Origin: Chitinivibrionales bacterium
GTDB lineage: Bacteria > Fibrobacterota > Chitinivibrionia > Chitinivibrionales > WJKA01
Assembly: GCA_014728295.1 (NCBI GenBank)
Contig: WJLW01000024.1
Location: 35,272-99,271, forward strand
DNA: 64,000 nt
Direction of reading: 5' to 3'
The position numbers were made by a program, and so were the translations under genes. Below the pieces are notes generated by a model. That model was given only the letters and a program-made list of their open reading frames with translations, did no database searches and was not told where the DNA came from. Shown in pieces: positions 47,834 to 58,341 of the stretch. Each line of letters starts with the position of its first letter. Position 1 is the stretch's first letter.

Positions 47834-48658
47834 ATGATGATGAATCCCGGAAGAAAAATCTCACCTGCCGTTAAGTGGCTGCTGATCGTCAATATCGGTG
47901 TTTATGTTATTCAGATCGCACCGGTCATTGGCAACTATGTGACGTGGTTTGGATTGCTCAATCCTGCGCTGGTTTTTACCCGGGGACATGTTTGGCGCCT
48001 GGTGACCTATATGTTCCTGCACAGCACCTCGATCTTCCATATCCTGTTCAACATGCTGGCCCTGTGGATGTTTGGTGTCGATCTTGAAAACAAATGGGGG
48101 ACCAGACGATTTGCCTATTTCTATTTCATTGGCGGGGTGGGGGCCGGACTATTCAGCGTGATCATGTGGGATTATCCGATCATCGGAGCATCAGGTGCTA
48201 TCCTTGCCACTCTGACTGCCTACGCCTACTATTTTCCGCATCGGCAGATACTGTTGTTTTTCATCTTCCCCGTGCCGATACGCATTGCTGTCATAATCTT
48301 TGGCGCTATATCGATTATGGGAGCGATGCAGGGAACGGGCGGGATTGCCCACATCACTCACCTGGGCGGAATCGTTGTCGCATTGCTGTACCTGAAATTC
48401 TACGGCCAGGTGGTGAACCTGTTCACTCATATCGATGACCTCAACCGTGAAAAGTGCCAACGCAGGGCCGCCGAAGATAGCCTGCGCCGCGACCGCTACT
48501 TCGAAGCGACTATCGATCCCATTCTCAAAAAAATCTCCGAATCCGGCATGGAATCGCTTACACGCCAGGAAAAAAAAACGCTCGAAAAGGCCTCAAAATC
48601 CGATAAAGAACGCATCAAAAAACGTAAAATCGTACCCTTCAACATATTCAAATCCTGA
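47834..48658 (+). CDS. Rhomboid-family intramembrane serine protease
   Basis: 'PIIGASGAILATLTAYA' (GxSG) and His in 'IAHITHLGGIVVALLYL'; multiple TMs, basic C-terminal tail. Confidence 0.9.
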   Translation: MMMNPGRKISPAVKWLLIVNIGVYVIQIAPVIGNYVTWFGLLNPALVFTRGHVWRLVTYMFLHSTSIFHILFNMLALWMFGVDLENKWGTRRFAYFYFIGGVGAGLFSVIMWDYPIIGASGAILATLTAYAYYFPHRQILLFFIFPVPIRIAVIIFGAISIMGAMQGTGGIAHITHLGGIVVALLYLKFYGQVVNLFTHIDDLNREKCQRRAAEDSLRRDRYFEATIDPILKKISESGMESLTRQEKKTLEKASKSDKERIKKRKIVPFNIFKS

Positions 48659-48668
48659 AGCCCACATT

Positions 48669-49466
48669 ATGAATGTCCTGTTACGCTACGAGTTCTGGTT
48701 AGTTGCCGTTTCTCTGGTGATGATCCTGCTGGAAAGAATATTTGCCTATCGCAGGCAACCCTTCTTGCGTCCGCAGCTAGGACAAGACATTTTCTGGCTT
48801 TTGTTCAACGGCATGGTGTGGGGATACATTTCCGCATTTTTTTTCAACTCCGTTCCCGGAGTTGCGGGCGGATCATTGCATGCATCCCTGGCGAATTTTG
48901 CCGGTGCTTTTCGAAGCCTCAGCCGGCTCCCCTTCATCGTGCAGGCATTACTGTTTCTGGTAGCCGCCGATTTCATCGAATGGCTCGTGCATAATGCCCT
49001 GCATCGCATCGACGCTCTCTGGAAAATCCACCGCGTCCATCACTCCGTGAAAACAATGGACTGGATCTGCAACTTCCGCTTTCACTGGGGCGAAAATATC
49101 GTTTACAAAAGCATCAAATTCCTGCCTCTGGCGCTGCTGGGTGCCAAGTGGGAAGCTATCCTGATTGCCGCGGTGATTTCCATGACGGTGGGATTTCTGA
49201 ATCATTCCAATATCAATGTCTCCTGGGGACCCCTGCGCTACATTTTCAACTCCGCCAACATGCACCTCTGGCACCACGATAAATTTCCCGATAAACCTGC
49301 AGGGTATAATTTTGCAGTCGTCTTCAGTCTCTGGGACTGGCTCTTCGGCACCGCCCTCTTTCCCGATCATCCCCCGAAAGAAATCGGCTATGAAGGCGAA
49401 GAATGGCTTCCGCAGAATTTACTGTGGCGATTCTTCGTGCCGTTTAAGGAACGAGCCAACGCGTAA
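48669..49466 (+). CDS. Sterol desaturase / fatty acid hydroxylase family protein
   Basis: His-box motifs 'HNALHRI', 'HRVHHSV', 'MHLWHHDKFP'. Confidence 0.88.
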   Translation: MNVLLRYEFWLVAVSLVMILLERIFAYRRQPFLRPQLGQDIFWLLFNGMVWGYISAFFFNSVPGVAGGSLHASLANFAGAFRSLSRLPFIVQALLFLVAADFIEWLVHNALHRIDALWKIHRVHHSVKTMDWICNFRFHWGENIVYKSIKFLPLALLGAKWEAILIAAVISMTVGFLNHSNINVSWGPLRYIFNSANMHLWHHDKFPDKPAGYNFAVVFSLWDWLFGTALFPDHPPKEIGYEGEEWLPQNLLWRFFVPFKERANA

Positions 49467-49634
49467 GACTGGAGAAGCAAGAGCAAGCTCGAAGAGTTGG
49501 ATAGAGCTGAATTATTGCTTTTTTCGAACCGGGAATGCTCAGGCTCACGCAGAACCAAAACAATTTTGTGGTATTTTTTCCTTTCCCATAACAGTCACCA
49601 GTCTCTTGGTCCGAAGAGCGTGACGCACAGCAAC

Positions 49635-50639
49635 TCATTCTTCGAAGTACTCGAAAGCATCGATGATGTCAAGATATGCGCCGTCGAAACCACTCGCTAT
49701 TATCTTGTCGAGGTAGGCACTGTCCGAGCCGAAGATGACCGCCTGCCAGTCCTGATCCCAGTACCGGACCTTGTAATTGCCTTCCCAGTCGGGATTTTCT
49801 GCTTCGATGAATGCCGGTGAACCAGCCCCCCAGCCGGACTTCCAGTAGTAACGGTAATCTTCCGCTTCACCGACACTCATGTAACAGAGCACTAAACGGG
49901 TACCACCGTTGGCTTTGGTTTTGAGCAGCGCCATATCGGATGATGTGATCGGGGTGGTTTCGTTATAGAACAGGTCGATAATAAGCACATCATAGTTAGT
50001 TGCTGCCAATGCCGCGACAAAGGTATCCTTCGAAGCAAAGTTTGTTGTAGGATCAAGCAAATAGAGGAAATTCTCAGCGTCCGCGAGACTGGAAACATTC
50101 GAACTGTTCACCTTAGGCGGCGCAGCCGGATGATCAGGTATGTTGTTGAGATCGCGCTCATCGGCAGCAAATGAGATGTATCCTTTGGCTGCGTTTTGTG
50201 AATAAGAATTGTCCATCTTCGTGATAGTCCGGCAGTAATCGGTGACAAGAATTGTTACGCCGTAGTTGCCTGCAGTGTCAAGGAATGCCGAGATCCACTC
50301 CCGTTCCGACGCCGGGGTGGATTCATCATCGCTGTTATACCCGTAGAAGAGATCTTCTCGCCCAATACCGTCAATGGCCCCAAGATAGACCACATCGGCG
50401 GGACCATCCTCGTTGCCGTCGGTAGTGGTTAATTCCTGCCCGTTTTGAGGAACTACAAAGAAATCGGACTTTTTCCCTTTGGCGTAGGAACTGATTGCCT
50501 GCACAAAACCACGCATTTCCTGACGATAGTTCTTCCCGGAAGAGCCGGCGGAAACCGATTGCTCATCATCTGAGCACCTGGTCAGTACCAGACACAGAAG
50601 AACGCCTACGATTACCGATGGAAAGTTTTTCACAGCCAA
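49635..50639 (-). CDS. GH114 / MJ1477-TM1410-like putative glycoside hydrolase lipoprotein
   Basis: 'LVLTRCSDDEQ' lipobox; 'VLCYMSVGEAEDYRYYW...YKVRYWDQDWQAVIFGSDSAYLDKIIASGFDGAYLDIIDAFEYF'. Confidence 0.82.
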   Translation of the reverse strand: MAVKNFPSVIVGVLLCLVLTRCSDDEQSVSAGSSGKNYRQEMRGFVQAISSYAKGKKSDFFVVPQNGQELTTTDGNEDGPADVVYLGAIDGIGREDLFYGYNSDDESTPASEREWISAFLDTAGNYGVTILVTDYCRTITKMDNSYSQNAAKGYISFAADERDLNNIPDHPAAPPKVNSSNVSSLADAENFLYLLDPTTNFASKDTFVAALAATNYDVLIIDLFYNETTPITSSDMALLKTKANGGTRLVLCYMSVGEAEDYRYYWKSGWGAGSPAFIEAENPDWEGNYKVRYWDQDWQAVIFGSDSAYLDKIIASGFDGAYLDIIDAFEYFEE

Positions 50640-50653
50640 CTCCTTTTAGAAAT

Positions 50654-52738
50654 TTACAACCACGGTTTAATTGAATCCCAGTTCTGCTTGACAAGGTCCC
50701 GCATTTCCTTGGGAGTCACTTTCAGATTATTCTCCCACAGAGATTTTTCAAAATCGGCCACAGCGACATTTCTGGGCATGCAGATATTGGTGAAACATTT
50801 TGTGCTTGCTTTGCACAAGTTCACGCAATCTACTGCAGTCTTGCCGAACATATAGCTGTCATGACACACCTGACCGAATGCCAGTACGGTTTTGAGCCCC
50901 TGACACTGAAGCATCTCGACTGTCGGTACTCCCTGTTTGGGACACCATTTGCACATAGCTTCATCTTTCAGGTACGTCCCGATTTGCTTGACCATCCCCT
51001 TAACGGGCTCCGGAACGTAGATCCCCAAAGCGGCGACCGCCCTCGACTTGGCCATTGCCTGGTTTATACCGGATGGTGCAGCCTCCATCGCAGTTATCGA
51101 TGCGCCCATTGCAAGGAATAATGCTGCCGACTGCCACCATATGCGGTTCGAATCGGCATACAGGGCTACCGCAATGAGGTCGTCCCACGTTTTGATATGC
51201 GCATCTTCCAGAGCAAACCACAGGTGGTTGAAACAGTCCCGGTATATGTCACAAAACAGGATATGAAGCGAGTCGATTGCGGCAGAGGGAGTGGACGGAT
51301 AAATGTCCGCAATGAATTCTTTCTCTGTTTGCACGCCGGTTACAAAATGGAAAGCCGTATGCGGATCCCAACTCGAATCTGCTCCGTTGGTCGTATCGGG
51401 TATGATATTGCGCACACTGATGGTAGCAGAGTCCGTAATCCATTGCACAGGCATAAAATCCGCCCGGAATGAAACGACCCCTACGACTTCGCTGTTTTGA
51501 TCCTCAAATATGATGTGATTTGGCACAGTCAGACCATTATCCCGATACCCCATGACATGGATGTATGAACCGTCATCGCAACGAAACCACCACAACAGAT
51601 CGGAACTGGTATCCGGATTGGATGCAATATGATATGCTTGCATATCGGAGGGAACAGACCCAACGGTCTTGTCGTCGATAACCGCTTTGATCAAATGCAT
51701 GCCATCCCAGACGACAGGCCCCCAACCGGGAACAAGAATGGTGTAGAGTGAGTCACCGGAAACGTCTCTTTCACGCAAACCGATGCAGTCGTCTACGTTC
51801 CCGCAAATAAACTGTGTATCGGCCATGTTGCCGACACTCCAGATTGGGTACTTGTTGGTAAGCATCTCAAGACTTCCGGGGATGTACTGGATCCCTGTTT
51901 TCCAATAGGGGTCACCCCCGAGCCCCGGAGCGATTGACGATTCAAAGATTGAGAATTGCATGCTGCCGTTCCAGCAGTCGATGACTGCGCAGTTACTTGA
52001 TCCCCAATCGGTACCAAGGGAATGGGCACGCGATGAATCATCAAGCACCATCAAAAGGTCGTTTGCTATAGTAAACCAGTAGTTGCCCGTGCCGCCGTTG
52101 GAGTCTTCACCGCGAACGTTCCACAGGGTGAATGAATCGACAACAGCCGAATCGACCACTTCAAGTGCCCACCAGGTGTTGAACCAGGTATCCATCCAGA
52201 CCCAACTATTGCCGACAGCCATCGGCCAGAACTCATCGATTGCCCTGCCGGGTGTGTCGGCAGGAATGATAACCTCTATGTAAAGGCTTGTATCTCCGCC
52301 ATTTGAAGCAATGGTAAACGTGTCACGGTATACGCCGGGTGCCATGGCGCTGCGGTCTATTTTGAGCGACACCCGACTATCCCCGGTATCGCTTCTTGGT
52401 GTCATTTCCATCCAGGAAGGCGATCGTATATCCCAAAACAGAGAGCCGGAGCTGTCATTGGAAATCCAAAAACTGGTTGAGTCTCGCCAGGTACTCCAAT
52501 CCCAAGTTCCGATAAAATAAACGTCCAGAGCCTGGGTTACCGTGTATGAAGGAAGCGAATGCTGCAGTGTCGAATCCACAGAACCGCTGTTAATAGTTGT
52601 TGTATCACTATCGAGCGGCTGACCGGAGGGAGTTGCAGGATTTCCCGTATCTTTTGAACACATCATCAGAGGCAGCAGGGAAAGCGCCGCAAAAAGAGAC
52701 CAAAGCAGAACAGGAAAAAATCGTATGCGCTTACCCAT
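50654..52738 (-). CDS. Large lipoprotein of unknown function
   Basis: 'LLPLMMCSKDTGNPATPSG' lipobox; no further domain recognised. Confidence 0.65.
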   Translation of the reverse strand: MGKRIRFFPVLLWSLFAALSLLPLMMCSKDTGNPATPSGQPLDSDTTTINSGSVDSTLQHSLPSYTVTQALDVYFIGTWDWSTWRDSTSFWISNDSSGSLFWDIRSPSWMEMTPRSDTGDSRVSLKIDRSAMAPGVYRDTFTIASNGGDTSLYIEVIIPADTPGRAIDEFWPMAVGNSWVWMDTWFNTWWALEVVDSAVVDSFTLWNVRGEDSNGGTGNYWFTIANDLLMVLDDSSRAHSLGTDWGSSNCAVIDCWNGSMQFSIFESSIAPGLGGDPYWKTGIQYIPGSLEMLTNKYPIWSVGNMADTQFICGNVDDCIGLRERDVSGDSLYTILVPGWGPVVWDGMHLIKAVIDDKTVGSVPSDMQAYHIASNPDTSSDLLWWFRCDDGSYIHVMGYRDNGLTVPNHIIFEDQNSEVVGVVSFRADFMPVQWITDSATISVRNIIPDTTNGADSSWDPHTAFHFVTGVQTEKEFIADIYPSTPSAAIDSLHILFCDIYRDCFNHLWFALEDAHIKTWDDLIAVALYADSNRIWWQSAALFLAMGASITAMEAAPSGINQAMAKSRAVAALGIYVPEPVKGMVKQIGTYLKDEAMCKWCPKQGVPTVEMLQCQGLKTVLAFGQVCHDSYMFGKTAVDCVNLCKASTKCFTNICMPRNVAVADFEKSLWENNLKVTPKEMRDLVKQNWDSIKPWL

Positions 52739-52757
52739 TAGTGTCCTCTACCTCCCC

Positions 52758-53960
52758 CTATTCGAAATACGGCGGCGTTGTTGTTAATTGGGACAACGAG
52801 CGCCTGGTACAATAGGGAACGAAGCCGGTCCCTGGCGCCGTTGACTCATACACATCATCCGCATTGACCAACGCGTACTCGCAGACAAACACCGCAATCC
52901 CCGCTTGCTTGTATGCCGGCAGCCACGTCTCAAGAACGGGACCATACCAATCGGCCCCAAGCTTCTCCCGTGCACTGATATCGTATCCATTGGCATCGTC
53001 CCATTCGGAGTCGCCCCACCCCTCCCACCAGGCGCCTTCTTCGGCAATGCCATCAATTACAGTAAAACGTCGTGGGTCACTCGATTCCGCAAGGTCGGGT
53101 GCATTCTGTTGGATGACAATCCACTCATCCGGGTTGCGCCCCAATGCTACGAATCTATTTCGGCCATACTCGCGCATGGCTTCAATCAGGTCTAACATGG
53201 CCGTCACCGGGTCAATACCTTCCGCATTGGCGGCGGCAATCACCGACTCATCACTGAATGCCTCGACCCAGTCCAGGTATATTCCGTCAAATCCATCCGT
53301 GATAACTTCATCAACGATGCTGCCGTAGCCGGCGCCGCCGTTTTCCACCGATGAGTCCACCACAACAGAGTCTTGTTGCCACACAAATCCACCATCAACG
53401 ACGATCTTGTGCCAATCACTGTGCCAATAAGCAACCGGAAAATTTCCGACCCATTCAGGATCGTGAGTGATTATCCACTCTGGCCAATCTGCGGGCTTTG
53501 ACTCTTTGGAGGGATCCCACTGGCTTTTCTTGGACCATTTCCAGTACCATCGCCAATCCTCTGCCTGTCCGATGTCGATGTAGGCGATTACCATCTTTCG
53601 ATTCACCTCATTTGCCCCGGCCGATTCTTTGAGGGCCGAAACCAAAGCCGCGGTGTTAAATGCGCGCGTTGTCTCGTCGTCGTGAACAGTTCGTGTTGGT
53701 TCGAGTACCAGCATTTCATAGCGACATCGCTCCAGTTCCTCTACATTCCCGGGAACATCTTGAATAACATACGCCCAGTATTCAATCTCAGAAATATCAA
53801 GTGCCGGCGCGGTTGCCACGACTGGTGAAGGGAAAAGTGCATCATGACTTCTGTCTTCTGGCGGCGCTGGATTTTGTAATCCATTTTCCGTACAGAAACA
53901 GATTAACAAAGCTATTGCCGAAAAAACACGAACAACATTTTTCATCGCTTTGAGTATCAA
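52758..53960 (-). CDS. GH114 / MJ1477-TM1410-like putative glycoside hydrolase lipoprotein
   Basis: 'MVIAYIDIGQAEDWRWYWKWSK...FPVAYWHSDWHKIVV...VITDGFDGIYLDWVEAF'. Confidence 0.82.
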   Translation of the reverse strand: MILKAMKNVVRVFSAIALLICFCTENGLQNPAPPEDRSHDALFPSPVVATAPALDISEIEYWAYVIQDVPGNVEELERCRYEMLVLEPTRTVHDDETTRAFNTAALVSALKESAGANEVNRKMVIAYIDIGQAEDWRWYWKWSKKSQWDPSKESKPADWPEWIITHDPEWVGNFPVAYWHSDWHKIVVDGGFVWQQDSVVVDSSVENGGAGYGSIVDEVITDGFDGIYLDWVEAFSDESVIAAANAEGIDPVTAMLDLIEAMREYGRNRFVALGRNPDEWIVIQQNAPDLAESSDPRRFTVIDGIAEEGAWWEGWGDSEWDDANGYDISAREKLGADWYGPVLETWLPAYKQAGIAVFVCEYALVNADDVYESTAPGTGFVPYCTRRSLSQLTTTPPYFE

Positions 53961-54433
53961 ATTTGCACCTTCCCTTACATTTAAATTCCTGCACCTGCGA
54001 ATCGTTGCGCCTTTAGTACACCAGAGTGGCGGCTAAACAACTCTAGTGTAGTGCCAACAGAACCGCCCTTGGGTTGTCAGGAGATGTTCTTCTGGCGTTT
54101 TCTACTATTCACCTCTCAATTTTTCTTTGGGTGGCGATTTTTTTTAATACTTAATGCGATAATGCCTCGAATAAAAGTATTATCCAAACTTTTCGGATCA
54201 TTAGTATCCTTAGTTGGCCATCAAGTTACGGACAAAACGGTCATGAGGATCCGATATGTTTTGTTTTTCATATCGACAAAATACGTTTTGGCCGACGTCC
54301 CGCGGCACGGCGAAGTTGGGGCGTCAATTTGTCGAATGCCAAAGGCGGTACTCCGCCCGGCGCGTGCTTTATGTGTCGACCGATGTTCTCGTGGGAATAC
54401 TCTACTTCCAAGCCGGTGCCCTCTTTCGCCTGA

Positions 54434-55850
54434 TTACCTCGTCAAAGCTTCCTCTATTGCCTTTGCCAGTGTGGCACTCCGGTATGGCTTCTCCATCTTG
54501 CCCGCAAACCCATATTGCTCAGGATGTGAAAGTACAGGGCTGTCCGCATAGCCGCTTGCCACTATGCCGGCCACGCTCTTGTCTATCTCTCTTATTGCCC
54601 GCATGGTTTCTTCTCCTCCCATGCCACCCGGAATGGTGAGGTCAAGCAGTACTATATCAATGGCATTCCCGCTGTTCATATATTCCCTGAATACGTCAAT
54701 GGCCTCTTCGCCGTCACGCGTACAGACCACATCAAATCCAAGCAGTTCAAGCATTCCCTGCGCAACATCCCTCATTACCTCCTCATCATCCATAACCAGT
54801 ATGCGTCCGCCGATCTTTCGCGCTTGCCCACCCTCATCCGGTGCTGTCGCAAGGGCTGCACTCCCGGCCGGCAGGTAGATGGTGACTGTTGTCCCTGCTC
54901 CAACCTGTGAGTCAATCAGAATAACACCGTCATGCTTGCGGACAATGGAGTAGGACGTAGACATCCCCAGGCCTGAACCAGTGTCCTTGGTGGTGAAGAA
55001 CGGATCGAAAATCTTGCTAATGAGAGTATCCGGTATTCCAACGCCGTCATCCTTGATGGCGATTTTGAGGAACTCACCCGATTCAAGACCATGAATCTCT
55101 CCTGTCTTCACTGTACAGTTTTCTACTGATACTTGTAGCTTTCCTCCCGACGGCATTGCCTGCCGGGCGTTTATCATCACATTGTTGAATACCTGGCAGA
55201 GCTGGTTGTCGTCTGCTTCGATGGTGGACACCTCTGGCGCAATGTTAATCGAATAATCGATACTTGAGCCGCTCAGGGAAAGCTGTTGTGATTGTTCCAG
55301 TACCCGGGAAATATCTACCTGTTTCTTGCGGGGGGCACCGCCCTTGGAGAATGTGAGCAACTGCTGGGTAAGGTCTTTTGCTCTTTCCAGAGCCCCGATG
55401 CCTCTTCCCAGATATCGGCTGACACGTTCTCCATCATCGATAGCTTTAAGGGCCAGGTCGATATTGCCGAATATGCCCCCAATTTTCATGACACAGCCAG
55501 TTCCCGCATTCCAATGCTTCACGATTGTCGCTGGTGTTGCATAGCTCTCGTGATGCGTTGTCCATGAACGAGCACCACTCAGAAACAAACGAGCCGAAGG
55601 CGTAATCCCCGTTCTTTTCATACACAGCCACCGATGTGTCCAGAAGAGCCATAATATCTTCGGACAGCATTTGGAGCATTTCCCGTCCTACGCTGTCCAG
55701 TATGGTTCGTTCGGCATTGAGCTCTGTAATGTCACCGTAGGTTGTAGGTTTTGATGGGGCGGGTCCATGGGCCTCGTCCTCCAGAAGCCAGGCAACGTCG
55801 TGGAGGTTGCCTTTGTGCTCTTTTGCTGCATCAATACTTTGCCTTGTCAT
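54434..55850 (-). pseudogene. PocR-type sensor hybrid histidine kinase with C-terminal receiver, disrupted by internal deletion/frameshift
   Basis: 55850->55446 reads 'DTSVAVYEKNGDYAFGSFVSEWCSFMDNASRELCNTSDNREALECGNWLCHE' (PocR-like); in another frame, 'GGIFGNIDLALKAIDDGERVSR...' followed by HATPase and REC domains; no H-box between them. Confidence 0.75.
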
Positions 55851-56300
55851 AGGGCTTCACTCCTAACTTTTCTTTAGGTACGGGCTCCTACGAATTTCTG
55901 TGGTGAAAGCACAAAATGGTTGCCCCGGCTTCTTCTTTGTCTTCATTTCATGCATTTTGCCCGCTTCTTCAAGCCAGCCTACAGGACGAAGGCTGGCGCT
56001 GTTCTGCCTTGTGTTTGTCACGGTCGCTATGCTATTTTTCTACTCATAAAATCGTTCTTCCCACGCCACAAACCAAGGAGTTGCCTGAACGCGACGCATA
56101 CAGGATAAGACCGGTCTGGTAGTGTCCATGTCTGCAAGGTAAACCAACGATGCGAAATCCCACCTCTTGTGCCCGTTCGGGCGTGCTTCATTTCTCCTTT
56201 CCGCCTTATACAGTTTGCTATACCGACTATCCGATTATTCTTGAATTGATAGATTTCTGTCTGTTTTCCTATCTCAAATCTCAACCGAAAGGTGGTCGGC

Positions 56301-57590
56301 ATGTCCGAAGCAACTGTTGATTATCGTCCCATGTGGACAAGTCTGGGGCTCAACCTCGATGCTCATGACGCTCTGCTCGGCGTTTTGTCAAAGGCGTATG
56401 GTGACATCTTCATGTCACAGAAGAATCGTCCCGAAGGAATGGCGTACTTCGATTTCGTTATGTCGGAAATTCATGGCCTTCGCATCAAGGAATTAATGGA
56501 TGCCAAAGCGAAAGGTCGCAAGGTGATAGGCACGTATTGCACATTCGTACCCGAAGAACTGGTGCTTGCGGTCGATTGCATCATGGTCGGTCTTTGTGCT
56601 GGGGCAGACTTCGCGGTCGATGAAGTCGAGAAGCTCCTTCCACGCAATACATGCGCGCTCATCAAGTCCACCTTCGGTTTCAAGCTCGGGCAAGTTTGCC
56701 CATATCTCGAAGCTTGCGACATGGTGATTGGAGAGAATACGTGCGACGGAAAGAAGAAAGCCTACGAGATTCTTGACCGGTTGATACCCAATTTCTACGC
56801 CATGGATATGCCTCAAATGAAGAGTGGCGAAGGGAAGGGACTTCTTCGTGCCGAATATGTGAAACTGAAGGAGCAACTTGAGAACCTGAGCGGTAGAAGA
56901 ATCACGCCAGGAGCGCTGAAGAAAGCAATTGGAACGGTCAATAGAAAAAGACAGGCTGTGCAACGACTCGCCCGGCTGCGGGCGGCAGACCCGGCGCCCA
57001 TTTCCGGTCTTGACAGCCTTCTCGTCAATCAGGTCTTCTTTTACGATAATCCCGAGAGATTTACCGATTCCGTCAACAAGATATGCGATGAACTTGAGAC
57101 GAGAGCCAAAGCACATGAAGGCGTCAAACCCAAGGGCACAAAGCGGCTGTTGATGACAGGCTGTCCCATGGCTGTACCAAACTGGAAAGTTCCTGCCGTT
57201 GTCGAGAGTTTGAATGCAGTAGTCGTCGGAGAAGAGTCATGCGTTGGCGAACGCGGAAGCAGAGGCTGCGTTGATAATTTCGCTGGAGATGTCGACGGGC
57301 TGATTGATGCGATTGTTGAGAGATACCTCGAAATCGACTGTGCTATCTTCACACCGAATATGGAACGTTTGGAACATATCAAGGAAATGGCGAAGGAATA
57401 CAAGGTCGACGGAGTTGTGCTGTATGGTTTGAATTTCTGCTCGCCGTATCTCATTGAGGCGCTGGATGTAGAAAAAGAGCTCGAAAGGGCCGGGATTCCA
57501 GCCATCCGTATTGAAACCGACTACAGCCAGGAAGACACCGGGCAGATAAAGACCCGAATAGAGGCTTTCATAGAACGGTTGAGCGACTGA
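56301..57590 (+). CDS. Double-cubane-cluster-type / 2-hydroxyacyl-CoA dehydratase (HgdB/BcrC)-family reductase
   Basis: 'GTYCTFVPEELVLAVDCIMVGLCAG', 'QVCPYLEACDMVIGENTCDGKKKAYEIL', 'GEESCVGERGSRGC'; RBS aaaggtgg. Confidence 0.88.
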   Translation: MSEATVDYRPMWTSLGLNLDAHDALLGVLSKAYGDIFMSQKNRPEGMAYFDFVMSEIHGLRIKELMDAKAKGRKVIGTYCTFVPEELVLAVDCIMVGLCAGADFAVDEVEKLLPRNTCALIKSTFGFKLGQVCPYLEACDMVIGENTCDGKKKAYEILDRLIPNFYAMDMPQMKSGEGKGLLRAEYVKLKEQLENLSGRRITPGALKKAIGTVNRKRQAVQRLARLRAADPAPISGLDSLLVNQVFFYDNPERFTDSVNKICDELETRAKAHEGVKPKGTKRLLMTGCPMAVPNWKVPAVVESLNAVVVGEESCVGERGSRGCVDNFAGDVDGLIDAIVERYLEIDCAIFTPNMERLEHIKEMAKEYKVDGVVLYGLNFCSPYLIEALDVEKELERAGIPAIRIETDYSQEDTGQIKTRIEAFIERLSD

Positions 57591-57591
57591 C

Positions 57592-58341
57592 ATGGAAAGC
57601 CTTGGAATTGACATTGGCTCAAGAACAATCAAAAGCGTCTTGCTGAGTGATGGCGAAATTCAGGAATGGGAGGTAGTTGAGCCTACCTCCCGTCCGGCTG
57701 AAACAGCCCGCCGTTTTCTCGCGAAGTATGGCAGTATTCCAGTCGTGGCAACGGGCTATGGCAGAAACCTGCTGGAAATCGAAGATGTTCCTTCCGTGAC
57801 TGAAATAAAAGCCTGCGCACGGGGGATTCGCCATTATTCTACGGATGCGTGTACCATTCTTGATATCGGTGGTCAGGATTTGAAAGCCATCCAGTTGGAT
57901 GCAAGCGGAAGAATTGCCAAGTTCGAAATGAACGACCGGTGTGCCGCCGGAACTGGGCAGTTTCTCGAAATCATGGCCGACAAGCTGGGCTTCCCCGTGG
58001 CAGACTTTGGCAGCGCAGCCCAAAACGGGGCGGCAGGGATTAGTATCAGCCCGGTCTGTACCGTGTTTGCGGAATCAGAAGTCATCGGTCTTCTCAACAA
58101 GGGCACACCACCAAACGACATCGCACTGGCTGTTCATCAAAGCGTGGTCAAGAAGATAGCCGGCATGTACAAGCGGTTGAGCACCTCAAACGATACCGTT
58201 CACATCGTTGGTGGCGGGGCCATGAATACATGCGTAAAGGAATTGCTGGAAGATGAGCTTCTGGTCAAGGTTCATGTCCCGGCCAATCCCCAGATTGTTG
58301 TTGCTTTGGGCGCAGCTGTGATTGCTTCCCAAGGTACTTGA
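57592..58341 (+). CDS. Acyl-CoA dehydratase activase (HgdC/BcrA-D-type ATPase)
   Basis: 'LGIDIGSRTIKSVLL', 'DIGGQDLKAIQLD', 'NDRCAAGTGQFLEIMADKLG', 'ISPVCTVFAESEVIGLLNKG'. Confidence 0.92.
   Translation: MESLGIDIGSRTIKSVLLSDGEIQEWEVVEPTSRPAETARRFLAKYGSIPVVATGYGRNLLEIEDVPSVTEIKACARGIRHYSTDACTILDIGGQDLKAIQLDASGRIAKFEMNDRCAAGTGQFLEIMADKLGFPVADFGSAAQNGAAGISISPVCTVFAESEVIGLLNKGTPPNDIALAVHQSVVKKIAGMYKRLSTSNDTVHIVGGGAMNTCVKELLEDELLVKVHVPANPQIVVALGAAVIASQGT

Noticed and set aside
54051-54639. Overlapping plus-strand ORFs 54051-54551 and 54256-54639
   Set aside because: No domain, no RBS, low-plausibility composition, and they overlap the 3' end of the kinase remnant.
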